Shown piece after piece: positions 1 through 17,600 of a stretch of 64,000 bases of DNA. The notes below the pieces were generated by a model. It searched no databases, had not been told where the DNA came from, and saw only the letters and a program-made list of their open reading frames with translations. A program made the position numbers and the translations under genes. The number at the start of each line of letters is the position of its first letter. The first letter of the stretch is position 1. Source of the DNA: Sitta carolinensis (taxonomy: Eukaryota; Chordata; Aves; Passeriformes; Sittidae); the NCBI GenBank assembly GCA_032173965.1, contig CM063289.1:26995690-27059689 (forward strand), in the 5' to 3' direction.

Positions 1-2
1 TG

Positions 3-3205
<3,203 letters not shown>

Positions 3206-6200
3206 GGGCCCCTCTGTGCACTGTGAGGATCCACGCTGACTCGTCCGCCCCACCTTTCTTTTGCTTCGCTGTTCTTCCTCCTCCTCCCCTCACCACCCAC
3301 AGCCCGTGGCACAGAGCCAGGTCCAGACCCATAACAGGCTCCCCTCTAAGCAAGGCACCAAGGAAATTAACCTCATTTCTGTCCTTGTGCCTGGCGAAAT
3401 GCATCAGGTATCCTTTTTTTTTCTTTCCTGGTGAACCCCATGGGAAATGTCAAGGCTGTAAAGTAACAAACGTATTTTGGACTTTTTGGAAAACGCCTCT
3501 CCCCTGGCTCATCCCGAGGTAATGGAGGCATAGCCAAGCTTCCTGCAGGGAGTTTGATGTTTCCCTGATTCTGGAGGGGCAGGCTAGGCTGAGCCAGGGC
3601 AGAGGGGTTGACCAGGAGCTCTGTGAAATGGAGTGGAGGGTGACGAAGCAGCTCTGCAGTGTTCACACCCAGGTACCAGCCTCTCTAACACTTCCCTCCC
3701 CAAAGCAGCAGCTGCTTAGATGCTTCTGCACTAGTGCAATATGACCTCCCTCCCCTCTCTTTTTCCCTCTGCTAAAGATGGGGAGGGAAGGTGGGATGTG
3801 CAAACCTGCCGTGGGGAGGCCTCCCCGTGTCCAGTCTTTGCAGAGGAGTGTCCCAAAGGTGCTTAATTCCCTCCCGAGAGCTCCGGACAGTGCTGACCTG
3901 CTCGCCGTGCCCGGAGCTGAAGGCAGACTGCCTTTTCCCCAGCCCTAAATCACCACCTCCCTCCAGCCTGCTCCCCTGCCCTGCCTCACCACGGGGCTGA
4001 GTCCCAGCAGGGGCCAGGTGAGCAGAAGACAGGATCTGGCTCACCCACCTGAAAGCCCAGCACTCCCCTGAGGGCTGGGACCATCTCTGGCGGGCAGGAG
4101 CCACCAGCAGCGCTCGGCTCCGGAGCACTCCCCTCTCACCTTTCCCCAGGAGGCTCTGCCTGTTGCCACCTCCCCAAAATCACTGCCAAATCTGCCTTGC
4201 CTGCTGCTGGACACTCACTGCCCCTGCCCAAGGGCTCTCCTGTCCTGCTGCTGCCCACAGGACGGTGACCTTCGCCGCGCCGCTGATCAGGCAGGGATGT
4301 CCCAACCTGGAATTTTACTGTTCCTTTGCTACTGGCTATCTGAAGGATGGGATTTTATTTTTTAAAATGAACCGTGGGGATTTTTAAGGTTAAATTCTTG
4401 TTACCCAAGGGTAAACCCTAATGCATGTGTGACTTCTTTGTTTAAAAGAGTTATTATTTTTATTACACGGGATTAATCTGATGGGCAGCGTTGGCATCTG
4501 CTTGGCTTTGACATGGTATTTAATTCCATTTACTTGATTATGAAGTAATAGTCTAATCAAAGAACAAATGCTTTATGAAAGCTTTGCCAAAAAAAAAAAA
4601 AGAAATCCTGGGTGGGGGGTTTGGTTTTGTTCTGGGGTTTTTTTTTCTTTTGTATTCTGTTTTAAGAAACAAAACAAAGAACTTTTGCTGGTCCCAGGTA
4701 TGCAGTTACTCAACTTGAGAAAAAATTTAACCTGTCTTTTTGATAGTTTCTTATGACCCCTTGAGGTTTGTTCCTAGGTTCTTTTTGTACAGTTGCACTT
4801 TAATTTATACTTTCTGCAAATTTGTATGAGAAGCAAGGAAGAGAACAACACATTAAGCGTTTTTTACTAGTCATTCAAGGTAATCAAGACAAACATGGGA
4901 TATTTTTGCCATCTACTGGCAGTTAAATGGACCTTTTCATCTTGAAGTCCCTTTTTTTAAAAAAAGGAACCACAAAATTGCCTTACTTTTGTTACAGATT
5001 GTGCTTGGATCCTCACTAACGTGACTTTACACCTCCAATTTTTCCAGAAGCCGCACAAAATAGAAAGCTTCCAAAAAAAAAAAAAGAAAAAAAAAGAAGA
5101 AAATCTGTTTTGCTGTTTAGTTCTTGAACACTAAATCCAACACAGAAGTGTTGGACCTTAATCCCACAGCAGAACAGTTCTGTTTTTAAAAGAAACACTG
5201 GAAATATTTGTAGTGCTCCTAGATTTTGTAACGAGCCTTTTATTATATTACAATTACTAAATTAATACTCTGGGGTGGAGGATGGCTTTGGTGCTGTGCC
5301 TGGTCGCTGCCAGGTGATTTGTGTCCCCAGTGCTGTGGTGTGAGTTTGGATGGAGAATCCAAACTCCTGCATGCAAAAAATACCCCAAACCCCACCCCAG
5401 AGTCAAAGCTGAGGAGCACTCAGCAGCTTTTGGATCAAGGCTGAGATGAGCAAAGAGCCCTGAATGGTTTTGGGGTGATGGAGATAAACCCCTTTGCAAA
5501 GCAGCAGGAGCAGCTGTAGGGCCAGGCATTAATTTCCATCCAGGAAACAGCAGTGAGTGAAGTGTGTTTGAAATGTTAAAGGCTTTTCAAATCTTCACTC
5601 CCAGCTGAGCATCTTGCCAAACCCTGGCAGCACCTGTAGCCCCCTTGGTAAGGGGCTGGTGTGTTACAGTCTGGGGCTCAGGAGCAGGTAGATGTACTGA
5701 TGGTCTTCTTTCAAATTGACTCTTGTCCTCTGGGATTTCCTACCCAGCAGAACTAATAGTTTTAAGCAGCAGCAAATGCCCTTGGGAGGAAATATTTGCT
5801 TCCTGGAGGCGGGTGGGATTTCTAGGTTGTAGAATAAGCCCCTTGTGGCACTTGGCATCTTCTCAGACCTGTGCAAACATTAACTGCTGTGTGGATCTGC
5901 AAAACCAGTCCTGCTGGGAGGGCAGTCAGAATTACTCAGCTTTCCATATGGAGAGCCCCAAAGAGATGAAGCTCTTCCCTGCTCAGGGTCAGCAGAGGCA
6001 GTGGAGGGAGCAGGACTGGTGGAAGCAGCTCCTCAGTGACCACAGTCCATCACAGCCTTACCCAAATCTGTGCTGCACTTTGAAACGCTCTGAGGACTTT
6101 ACTTTTTTTTTTATTATTTATTTTACCTTCAGATAGGCTGTGTTCTGTTTCCCAGCTGCAGAGGAGCTGCTGACCTCCAGTTACATTTTCCAGAGGAAGA

Positions 6201-9200
6201 GTTTAACTTCCACACTGTTACACTGTGGTCAGCTCTTTCTGAGTTATGCTGGTATGTGCACAAGCGTCGGGAAAAGCAGGGTAGACAATATTTGAACTAC
6301 AGAAACTTGAATTACTCCAAGTGCAATTCTTCAGAAGCCACTGGACAGCTGTGCTTTGCAAGTCACAAACTCACCCAAATTTTGCTTCAGCCCGAGGGGG
6401 AGAGAGACAAAATACAAAGGATAAAGAGTTCAGATAGGCTCCAACAGAAACCTCCAGCTCCTGGATGAGTTAATTCAGAAATACCTTGTGCTGTTCTTGT
6501 TGGGAGCTATATATATGTAAATATTATATATGCATACATGCATATATATAAAATGTAGGTGGCATCCCTGGCGTTGCCCTCTCAGCTTTATTATTCCAGC
6601 AGGGCAGGTGTGTGCCCTAGACACTGCCACCACTCACTAATCCCAGCCTCTGAGAGGACCTGGACAAAGGGGATGCTGATTTTACACCCTCTTTTAGGTA
6701 AAGCCCGTGAGTAGCAGCTTAGCTGACCCCATCAGGCCAGGGATGGGCGGGGAAGTGGCAGCAGGAGCTGAGAATCCTGCCCTTCCACCCTCCCTGGCCA
6801 ATTCCCTGGTGCTGATGGGGTTTGGGGCAGGTTTATTTTCAGGAGCTGGAGCTGAGCAGGTAAAGGCAGCAGGATATTTTTTTTTTTCCCTTTAACGGGT
6901 CAGAAACACATCTTCAGCTGTGTGTCCACTTTAGCATTTCACGAGGTGTGTACGAGCACAGGGCAGTGTTGTAAAAAACCTGAACCAGCTGGTCGTGTAT
7001 ACGTTTTTGTGTGTGATTACAGTGGCATTCGTGTTGGAATAGATGAGGTTTGAACAAAATAACCCTTCTGTCTACTCCTTTTCATTTCACTGCTCTTTAC
7101 TGTCAGCATGCAGCCCCGCAGGAGGAAGAGGGAGCTGTGTGCAGGACGTGAACTCGTGCCTTCGCTGCGCGTTGGGACTGCTGCAAGCGGCAGCTCTGTT
7201 TCACGAGGTGCACAATTTCCCCAGCTCATGCAGGATCCCCCCACTGAGACATGCAGGCCGTGTTTCTGAATACTTGAAGTACCATTTGTTGTGCAATTAT
7301 TTGGCTTCACCCTTTTATTAGCTGAGAGGAGAGAGGGAAGAAGAATCGCACATCTGGATGAGCCAAACCAACCCCCGCTCGAGCTCCTGCTGTTTCTTTC
7401 CTGGAAAGTTTTAGGATCTGGTTTTGGTCCAGGTATATGATGTACCTTACTAGAGTCACCTTTCTTAAGGTCTTACTTTGGTATGGGCTTTTCGTTTAGT
7501 GCTTTCCTTTGGCTTCCTTAGCCCTCCCGTTATATATCCCTTTTTCATCATTCACTTATTAAAAAAAAAAAAAAAAGCAACAGCTTCTTGTAATTCTGAA
7601 TTCCCAGTCTGCCTCCCGGCCGTGGAGTTAACTATTCAGCCAGAGGTACCTCACTGCCATGCCTGAGAGATGACCTGGGTTTCAGAGTTCCCACGTGACA
7701 CCTACTGATGGAACGCTGACTTTTGCAGAGAGCACACCTGGTATTCGATGCACAGATCTTTGCTCTTTTTAACTGTCAGAATTAGGAGAACCAGACTGTG
7801 AATCTGAGCTCTGCCTGCAAGCACGAGTACACTTCTGGTGTTAGAAAAAAATCTGTTTTCAACAAAAGCCTTGAAGTTCCTGCTGAAGCTGCCTTAATTT
7901 AAAAATCAAAGTTTATTTGTAAGACTCATCTCTGATTTTTTTTTTTTTTCAAGTTTGGAAATAATAGTTTATTTATCCTCATCTCACAAAGCTGTGAAGT
8001 AGATCCTGTAGCCATGGTAGTATTTATTTTTGTTGCTGAAAGCATGTTCATGTGTTCTGTATCATGTTCTATTCACGTGGTTTGTACCTCAATGCATTTG
8101 TTTTGGTTTTTTTTTTTTCTCTTTTAGAGCACAAAGCAAAACTGAATCCCAGGATTTCTGTGGTGTCCGTGGCCCAGCATCTTTGGGCAGACAAACCTCA
8201 GCTCTATGAGAGAGGTGAACTGGACTTGTCCACTGCAATTCTTAAATTCATACTCCAAGGAGTATTTTTCACTTATAATATAATGTATTTATGATTTTAA
8301 GAAAAAGATACTGAACTTTAAAAAGTTCTGAGTAGAAGCATCCCTTCAAACATATCAGTAACATGAAGCTCAGGAAAAAACCCCTGAGCTCTACGAACAC
8401 TCCATCCTTCTCAATATTTTCTATTTTGTCAACTGAGGGCCTGGAGAGGGTTTTGTTTTCCAATTCATGGCTGTAGTACTTGCTGTTGTGGAAGGGCACT
8501 GGTTCAGTTTTGTCCTTTGTGCTTTAGATAATCACAAGGAAGCCTTTTTCCTTCCATTTATGGTGTGGAAAGTGTTTCTCGGTGTACTGCACTGCATGTG
8601 ATAGCTGTCTCCATGGTTGACATTTGCACTTTAATAAACTCAGAGATGAAAAGAGATAAAAGCAACAAATCCTTGGGATTTCCTTACTGCCCAGTGCCTT
8701 CCTGCAGGCTGGGGGTGGCTGGTGGGGTTTCCCTCTGGAGACCCTGGCACATCCCAGCTGTGGGACCACAGATGCCCTCAGGGCTTGGTGGGGGGCAAAG
8801 GGGCAGGGAGGGGAGTTAAAATTCCTACATGGGTGGTTTAAACAACTTCCCCAACCCAAAATCCATGCCAGGAGCCAGGCTTGTTTATTTACACGTGCTG
8901 ACTCAGATCTTGACTCCTTACAGCAAGGGGTAAAGATAAAAAGCATTTTAAAGACATACAAAAATAACCTTTCACTGCAGAAAAAGTGTTGGGGACAAAC
9001 TGGGCACTTGTTTCCTCTGTGCCTGGGATGCAGGAGGATGTGACTCCAGTTCAAGCACACAGCTGCAGGGAGTGTTCCAGATTTGTCCCCGTCCTATCCC
9101 CTTTTTACACAATTTCAGTTCTCCCCCAGACTCATCAACTCACAGCTGTTATCATGATTATTTCCCCTTTGAGGGGAAACAGGGCTTAACACTCACATGA

Positions 9201-11631
9201 GAATTATTTTAAGTTTTGATGTGGTTAGGATGTACCAAGAAGACTATAAAAGAGGGAGGAAAAAAAAAAAAAAAAAAGGAAGAGTTTAATTTCCTGACCA
9301 ATCTCTTGACCTAAATATAGCCAACCTGTGGTTTAATTGAGGAAATCTAAGTTGCTGTATCTAAAGCATTTTTGTATTATCTGGAGTCAGCCCATAGCAA
9401 GCTCTTTTCTTCTTTGCATGCACTGGAATGTGTCCATAAGGGAAAAAAAAAACAACAACATTTCTAAGGGTAATGCAAGGCATCCTTGCATTAAATGAGC
9501 TGCCTCTGGCAGTGCAGAAGTTTGTGTTTCACAGGGATTTATTTGGGGCACAACCCCACAAGGACTGCACTGGGATTGGGGCCGCATGATGGGGAGATGC
9601 CTAAAAAGCCTTCATTTAAAATAAGAAAAACTTCTTAAATAACTTCCTTGGGAGGCAGAAAAGAGCTTGCACCAGGGGCTAATACAGGATTTGCCCTCAG
9701 TGCTTGCAGAGGGGATGATGGGCAGACTTCAGGAGTTGTTGGGGGGGGGGGGGGAGGATGAGGAAGGAGTGGAGGAAGGCAGCGTTTTCATCAAGGCTTC
9801 CATCCTAAACATCACCATGGAATAAAAAAACCCGAGGAGAAACCATCCCCAGCACTTCCCTGGGGCCAATTCCCTGCAAAGGGGTGGAGGTGAAGGGCAC
9901 AGAGCACGTCCCAGCCTGTGCCAAAGCCAAACACACACTCCAGCTCCCCAAACTCTCCCTCTCCACCAGAAAAATCCAAATATTTGGGCTGGCAGGGCTG
10001 CAAAGCTGCGCATGCTTACAGGGGAGTGCTTTATTTATTTTTTTTTTTTTTTTTTTTGCTGCAAGGATGGATGCAGGCCAATGCACTTAATAGTAACCAC
10101 ATGGTAAAATAAATAAGAATGCCTGTATAGACTTAAAAGTAAATGTTAAATATTTGCTCTGTTTTTTTACTGATGTCTCCTATGCCAGCTTTGAAATGGC
10201 CCTGTGGCAAACAGCACTTTTATTTTTCTTAAGCCTGGAACATTTATTAATTTCTAATTAAAACATCTTACATTTTTAGGATATTTATGAGCAAACTGAT
10301 ATGGGCTCCTAAAATGTGCCAGGAAGGGGTAAAAGCTGTACACTGCAGTCAGATTTAAGGGTTTATTTTCTTTCAAAGCCATATAAAAACTTTATCCACA
10401 TTTTTTTCGCTTTTGAAAAGGTATCTACTGAACACATGGAGGAGAAGCCATTAGCAATTCATATTTTCTTCCTACATTTAGGAGCATTTTTCTGAAAATA
10501 AGTAACCATCCTCCAGGCCCACAGTGGAGAGAACAGCCTGAACACAGGGGCAACTGTTGGGAAATTCCCTGTTGCTGTGAGTCCCTGGGAGCCAGGAGTC
10601 AGCCTTTACATATCTGGGATGCCTAAGTTAGCTTAAAAAAATAAAGCAATTTTTGACTGAATGCTTTATTTACTCTTTTTTCTTTTTTTTTTTTTTGCAA
10701 AGAAATGAGTCAACTCTTCCACAATTTTATATATTTCATACACAGCAAGAACTTCTCCCAATACTTTTAAGACCAAAACCAGTTCCAATTTATACGCTCT
10801 TATTCCAAATTATTTTTGCTTTTTTAAAGAGCTAATCTTTTGGGGAAACTTTCAATTCTGACAGCAATGAGATTGAGCAACTAAAATGCTCTAATCTCTT
10901 TCTTAAAATGTAGGAGTATAATGGCTATCTCAGACCTGGTCAACAAGGTACTCCAAAAAGTGAGAAATACTTAAAGTAGCTAATTATCAGTGAAGACTTG
11001 CTCTAAATGGCAGGGGGGAAAAAAAATGAAGGAAACATCTCTCTTGCCCATTAAACAGTGTAAAAAACCCCAGCTTTATTTACATTCCCATCACCACCCC
11101 ACAGCTGACCAACGTGGGCTGTCACGGATGCAGGAAGCACAAAGGAGACCTTCAGGGATGCTCCAGGGGAGAGCAGCTCTCAGGGCAGTTAGTACTGTCT
11201 GTCTCAAAGAAAAAAAAAAATATAAGAAATTTTCCCAGCAAGGGCCACCTGGGTAAGAGGAGGCTCATTTGTATGAATTATGCATGAGCATGCAGGGAAA
11301 TGCTGCAGCAGGGAATTTCAGGGCGTGTTTTGGCAAGGCAAGGCACACGGAGTGGCCCATGTTTGCAGCAGATGTGGATTAATACGGCATATCTGAAGGC
11401 AAGTCAGGAATCTCCAATTTATACAAGTCATGACTGGATGGGGCTTTTTTTAGCTGCAGTTGGACTGGAAACCTGTCCAGCAGCAGAGCAAAACTGGAAA
11501 TACTTATTTAATATTTAATACTGGCTGTTTACATTAACTCCCCCTGCCTTCAGAAGTTTTAAGTACATTTCTCCAGCTATCTCCACACGGGAAAGAAAGG
11601 AAAACACATCACAATAACTAAAACCCTGAGT
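3206..11631. other. PRKAA2 3'UTR and PRKAA2-FYB2 intergenic region
   Basis: No coding exon was recognised here. The region is AT-rich with many A/T homopolymers. The PRKAA2 3'UTR starts at 3206, and in mammals it is several kilobases long. Candidate plus-strand AATAAA signals occur at 8633-8638 and 10640-10645, so the true end cannot be set. A 14-G run sits at 9741-9754 and an AT-rich patch at about 6508-6552. The FYB2 3'UTR enters from the right on the minus strand, so the two genes converge here. Confidence 0.6.
11075..11080 (-). terminator. Candidate FYB2 polyadenylation signal (AATAAA on the minus strand)
   Basis: TTTATT on the plus strand reads AATAAA on the minus strand, about 550 bp past the likely FYB2 stop. 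It is the nearest perfect hexamer I noticed. Position is the only evidence, and other hexamers lie further on. Confidence 0.3.
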
Positions 11632-11669
11632 TTACCTGAAGTCCAAGTGCTCCATCAGGACGTACCCAT
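11632..11669 (-). CDS. FYB2: FYB2 last recognised exon: end of the SH3-like domain
   Basis: After the acceptor CTCTCAG the exon reads Y-GYVLMEHLDF-R then TAA at 11634-11632. The last bases, AG|GTAAAC, also look like a 5' splice site, which would leave a further small exon as in FYB1. I found no convincing downstream exon (for example one encoding an EIYDD-type tail), so the TAA is taken as the stop. Confidence 0.75.
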
Positions 11670-14600
11670 CTGAGAGAAGAGGAAAAAGGGAATTAGCAAA
11701 ACCTGGCTGAGCACGGAGGTTTGGGGGGGTGGTTTGGGGGGTGGTTTGTCACCCAGAGCTGGGCTGGGGGCTCACATGTGCCCTGGGCGTTGCGGCAGAG
11801 GCAGTGGGGGCCCCGCGAGGTGGCCTCGATGACATCCAGCTGTTCCCCAGCTGTGAGCGGCAGCTCCGCGCCGCGCCCGCCGCGCACCGAGAGCAGCGCC
11901 CGCGCCCGCACACGGCTCTCCTCGGCGGGCTGCAGCACAGGGAGCAGGCAGCAGTTAGTCTGGGGTCCTGTGGGACCTCTGGGAGGGCAGTGGGGAGCGA
12001 GGAGGGGAGAGATTTTGTGAGGCTTTGGGGAGAAGGAGGGAGGAAAACCCCAGCGATGCCCCCGGTGAAGATAGGGATTAGGGGAGGAGGCAGCAGGTGA
12101 GTGGGACTGATGCCTTGGAGTGGTAAAAAACCAGAGGGTAGGCAAATTTAAGAGAATAAAAGTGGGTATCTATTGAAGGCCTTCAATGGGTGCACCTTAG
12201 GCAGTCAGAAGCCTCCCAGAGGCTGCTCCCAAAGTGGATCATGGTCACGAGTTTTTCAGAGTGGGACTGGTGCCTTGGAGTGGTACCTAAACCAGAGGGT
12301 AGACAAATTTAAGAGAACAAAAGTGTGGATTTATTGAAGGCCTTCAATAGGTGCACCTTGGGCAGTCAGAAGCCTCCCAGAGGCTGTTCACAAGGTGGAT
12401 GGTGGTCAGGAATTTTTCAGACAATTTTAAGTTTGGTCCATTTACGTATCAGGGGTTAATCCTCCAATTCCGGCTTCAGGTAATGAAGTTCTATTCCCCC
12501 AGTTTGCTCCCCCTCAATTCCCTTTGGTTTATACTTTTTGTGGCCTGAAGCAGTAAGGTGTCCTTGAATCTCGGGCCCAGAGGGGTTGTTTTGTCTGACC
12601 AAAATGTGAAGAGAGTTAACTAACGCTCTATATGGAGTTTGGAGTTAAACAGTAATGCAGTACAGGATTTGAAAAATATAAAAGCTAAACCCTAAGGCAC
12701 CAGGACAACTTTCCCAGCACAGCTGAGGACCAAGAAGGTTCCACCAGGTGTGTTTTGAGCAAACCACAGAGCTGCTTTTCTCCTCTGGAAACCCCAGATT
12801 AGGGGAGAGGGTAACAGGTCAGGGGACACTTTCCCAGCAGAGCTGAGGACCAACAACACGTGTCTTTTACACCAGCCACAGAGCTGCTTTCCTCCCCCAC
12901 ACAGCTGGAAAGACACTCACCATGAGCGTCTCTGGAAAGAACTTCTCTTCTCTGTCCATCTTCTTGCTCTTTTCTTCACTGCTCTTCTTGAATTTGAAGA
13001 TATTTCTGCAACAGGGGAGAGAGACACACACATATGCACTTCTGAGCTCCATTTGAAAAATCCCTGGCATATCTGGAATTACAACCCAGAGCCTAATTCC
13101 AGCCTTGTCTGCAAGGAGCCCTTGGAATAGCAGAGCACACTGCTCACATCCCTATTTTGGGTGAATAGATAATTCAAATTTGTTAGTGAGGCACGACTTG
13201 AGCCATTTTGTATCTCCATTTGGGATTTTTTTTTCCTTTTTTTGCTCTGTAAGCAGCGTGGGAACAAATAACCTCTCTATTGAGTGTTTCAAATCAGCCC
13301 CATTTTTATGGAAGTCAACAACTGACTTTTCCCCCAGCAGTTTGTCTCCTTCTGGTTTTATTTATCCTCAGAAATAAAGGGTCCCCAGATAACTCTCATC
13401 CTGAGTCATTTATGGAAGTGGGGTTTCACACAGCTCTCCAGATTTTCTTTGGGTTTTTTAGCACATGGAGGAGAAAGTCTCCCAAGCAGACATTTATATG
13501 GCACTGTAAAGTGGAAAACAAGTTCTTAAAACACACTTTAAGGGAGTGGGGCATTCCCTGCATTTGGGATGCCATTCTTCCTGATACACGAAATTACAGC
13601 TGTAGCACTCATTTTAAAGCTAATACATGAAACAAACACCAAACAACACCCCCCCACACACCCATTTGTAATAAATTATTCATCCTTGGCTCATTTTGAT
13701 GCACTTAAAATTAAAGAGGAAGGGAAATAAGAGCTGAAATTAGGGACTTTAAAGCTGTGAAGAGATTCCTCCTTGGGCAGGACCTGTGATCTGTAAGGGA
13801 AAGTTGAAATTGCTTAAAGTCCCTGATGGTCTATAAAGTTATACCTGTGACTTTGCACAGCACAACCAGTGGTGTTTGAATTCTGTGGTGAGCACCTGAA
13901 AAATGGGTCTGTGATACACATTTGTTTGAAGTTCCCAAGTACTGGGTCATGAAAAGGTCACTGTGATGCACATTTTTGTGATCTAAAAGGGAAAGGAAAT
14001 CTCCCACTTCCATGTGAATTTTTGCAGTACCAGTAACAAAAAAATCCCAAATAATTTAAAAATAAATTGCTTTTATGTGCAAATGGCACAGCAAGAGTCA
14101 ATGCAATTAGCCCAAATAATCAATACTTTAAAATACAGGGCTCTTGCCAAAATCATAGAATCTTAGAATAGCTTCACCCCTGCCATGGGCAGGGACATCT
14201 TTCATTATCCCAGGTTGCTCCAAGCCCTGTCCAACCTGGCCTTGGAGACTTCCAGGGGCAGCCACAGCTTCTCTGGACAACCTGTGCCAGGACCTCAGAA
14301 CCCTCACAGGGAGAAATTCCTTCCAAAAATCTAATCTAAATCTAATAAAATAGCAAAAAGGAGCCAAATTATATAGTAAGTAATGACTTTTGGCTCAGCT
14401 CAATGGAAAGTCAGGACTAGACTTCAGGATAAGACCTTTAAGTATCGTCCCCTTATGCTCAGTTCGGATCCAAGAGTTTGTTTCATCCTTGAGATATTTT
14501 CTGCAAAGATTCCTGAACTCTGCCTTCAAAGGGAAAGGGCCCTGGACCATCAACCAACACAAAATGTCTGTGCTTTCAGGGACATCCTGCTCCTCAAACT

Positions 14601-17600
14601 GCTCAGAGGTGTGTACAAAGTCATACAAAATGGGAACACAGAATGGAAATCCAGACCTTTCTGTGTTGTCGATGCTTTTCCTTTTGTCCTTGTACTCTTT
14701 CACCATCCGAAGCTTTGGCATCCTGACTTTGTACTTCTCATCCTTCCCTCTGAGGGGAACAGACATGCAGGAATTCAGGTTTTTCCCAGCAGATCGTGTC
14801 CCCTCCCCAGACCCAAGTAGCCACAGAGCTGTAATTTCCCTCTGTCTGCCCCCACTCCCTGCTCTGAAATGCAAACACTTGCTGTGATTTCCACCAGCAC
14901 GCGCAGCCACCGCAAGCATCTGGCAGCAAGACACCAGGACATGCTGTTCCTATTAAAAGTAATTTTTCTGACAAGGAGCCTGCCAGGACGGGGCTGATAA
15001 TCGGGTCTGGGAGACAGAGTTTTCCTTCCTTAGGAAAAAGATCTGATTTTTCATGGTGTTTCAGGGAGCTGCTCTCTCCTTTCCACGTCTCTGGCACTGA
15101 CTGGGTAGCAGCGAGGAAATATCCTGCCAGATTAAACACACACAGGGAGGGCACCTGGACTGCCTCCAGAGGACTGAATCCCAACCAGCTCATGACCCTG
15201 AATGTGTTACAGTACCAGGGACAGGTTTGTGCCAGGAATAAAATCTCCTTGGCTTGAGGACAGCCCCAGGACAGGGCACCCTCCTCACCTGGTCTCTCTC
15301 TGCCCCACCTCGACATCATCGTACACGTTGTCCTCCTGGGAGACAGCTGCTGTCAATCAAAATGCAGGACAGAAAAGGATTAGGAGATGTCACTCTGAGC
15401 CTGGTATTCCAAATAATCCATTGTAGAGGGAAATTTGGGCTGCTGCTCGTCACTGAACCCCAAAGGGCCAAGGAAATGCAAAAGGAGCCTCGGAGCCCCC
15501 AAACATTCAGCAAAGGCCCAGCACAAGGAATGATGCTTGGGTTGGTGAGTTGTGTTTATGGACAGTTTTCTGCATGGGTTTGGCCATCCAGCTCCCTGGA
15601 TGGAGCAGGAGCAGCAGCAAAGCCCCAGCTCTGCACTGCAGCCAGCCCAGACAGGGATCCCAACACAAAAACCTGGGCATGTTCACTCCAGCACCTCCTC
15701 AAGGTTGAGGTTGTATTCACCCCATTTATGTAAAGGATGAACTTGACCTCCAGCAGGTAGGAATGAAGAGTTTTACAAGGAGCTGCTGGAGTGCCAGGGG
15801 CTCACACAGCACTGCCAGCCTGGCAGCAGTGGTTCTGCATGGACTGTTTCACACGTTACCTTCCTGGATTTATCCAGATCTGCAGGAGGAATGCTCTTCC
15901 TTAAAGCAAACACACCCAAAACCAAGCAAAACCCCCACCCTCAAATGAAACACAAGTCTCTATCAAATCTTCAGAGCTACTGCCTCCACATTACATGATT
16001 GTCAGAAAGGCACAGTGAGCCAAGATGATTGTACAAAACATTTGTCTCTTCAAACACACAAATCCCCAGGAGTCAGGTACAGGTTTGTGCTTACCTAAAT
16101 TTGGTACTGAAATGGAAACCAGCCTGTGGATAGAAAAAAGGCTTTTAGAAACAAATCTGCACATCAGCAATGCCCAAAAAAAATCCATGAGGAGCCCCAA
16201 AAAGCTGTCAGTGATGCTGCTGGAGTGACAGAGACAGATGGAGGTGCATAGGCTCCACAGTACCAACAGCAATTCCCAAAAGTGTATCCCTTTTTCAATA
16301 AGCATTTCCATCCTGACAGCAGTAAGAGCCATGTGTTCATCAAGCAGGAAAAATCTACACTGCATCCAAAGAACAGTCCAGACTCCTGCTGCCCTTCTCA
16401 ACAGCAAGAGAGCTGCTGGACAGTTGGAATTTTTAGTCAGTAATAATTCCTTCCTGTAAGTCTGCCAACATCAGGGCTTGTCCAGGAATTCAAAGGTGAC
16501 AATGTCTGTAGATATCTAAGATGATTCCAGGAGCTCTAAGGACACTTTGAGATGGGAGAATGGCACAAAATCTGGTGAGTCTTTCCCTCCAATGACATTT
16601 CTATTCGAAGGAGGATAGTCACTGCAGGGCATCTCATGTGAAAAGATGTGTAAGGAAAACAACCCTTCCTGACATAAAAGAGGAAAGCTTTAACCTGGAA
16701 TTTCCAAAGCAATAAGAAAAGGCAGCATTTTCCTGGAGTTCAGGCACTGTGCACAGGGTGAGGCACTCACTGGCAGCAGTGGAGGACAGGTTCTGCAGGT
16801 TCTGCACACTCGAGGAAAAGGCAATTTCCCTGGAAACTTATTGACAGTCTTGAATATTAGTGTACCCAAAAAGGCACTGTAGGAAGTTACACAATATTCT
16901 CTGCCCTGTTAGAATGAAAACTCACAGTTAAAATTCTTCAGCAGATGCTCTTGCCAGCTTGGCTCTGAATGGAACGTGGAATAAAACCCCACATCAGCAA
17001 GGCTGTCCCTAACCCTGGCTCTCTGGTCAAGGCACCAGGTATCACCTTCCTACATTCCCCTGTGCACCTTGTGTCATGCTGAGGTACCAGAAAGGCACCA
17101 AAGGCAGCAGAAAATCTTTGAAAACCTGGAAACTGCTGCAGGACCAGCTCCTGGAGATTCCTGATGCCAGAGATTCTGGAGGAGCTGCACAGATGGACCA
17201 TTGGCCACATCTGCCACAGTAGCTCCTAGTGAGTTGATAGAAGCACTTTTGGCCCACGTTTCCCCCAAAAAAAAAGCTATTCCTTATTCCTAGACCTCCT
17301 GCTCTCAAATAACTGCCAGAAGGAACACTCAGGTTTGAAGGGGGGAGGAGTGGGACCACCAACATTTTCTTACCTTAGGTTGTCCTTGAGCCTGAAATTG
17401 TTCAGCTTCAACTTTTCTATCTTAAACAGGTTTCCAAATCTCTTCTGTTTTTCTGTTCTGTTCAAAAGAGAAACAGATTTTAAATCAAAAAAGACACGAG
17501 GTGCAGAAGCAGCCCCAGAGACCCTGAGGCATGGAAAGGAAGGGCAGCACAGCCTGGACCTCAGCTCAGAAGAATTTAAGCATTAACAGCATCATATGGA

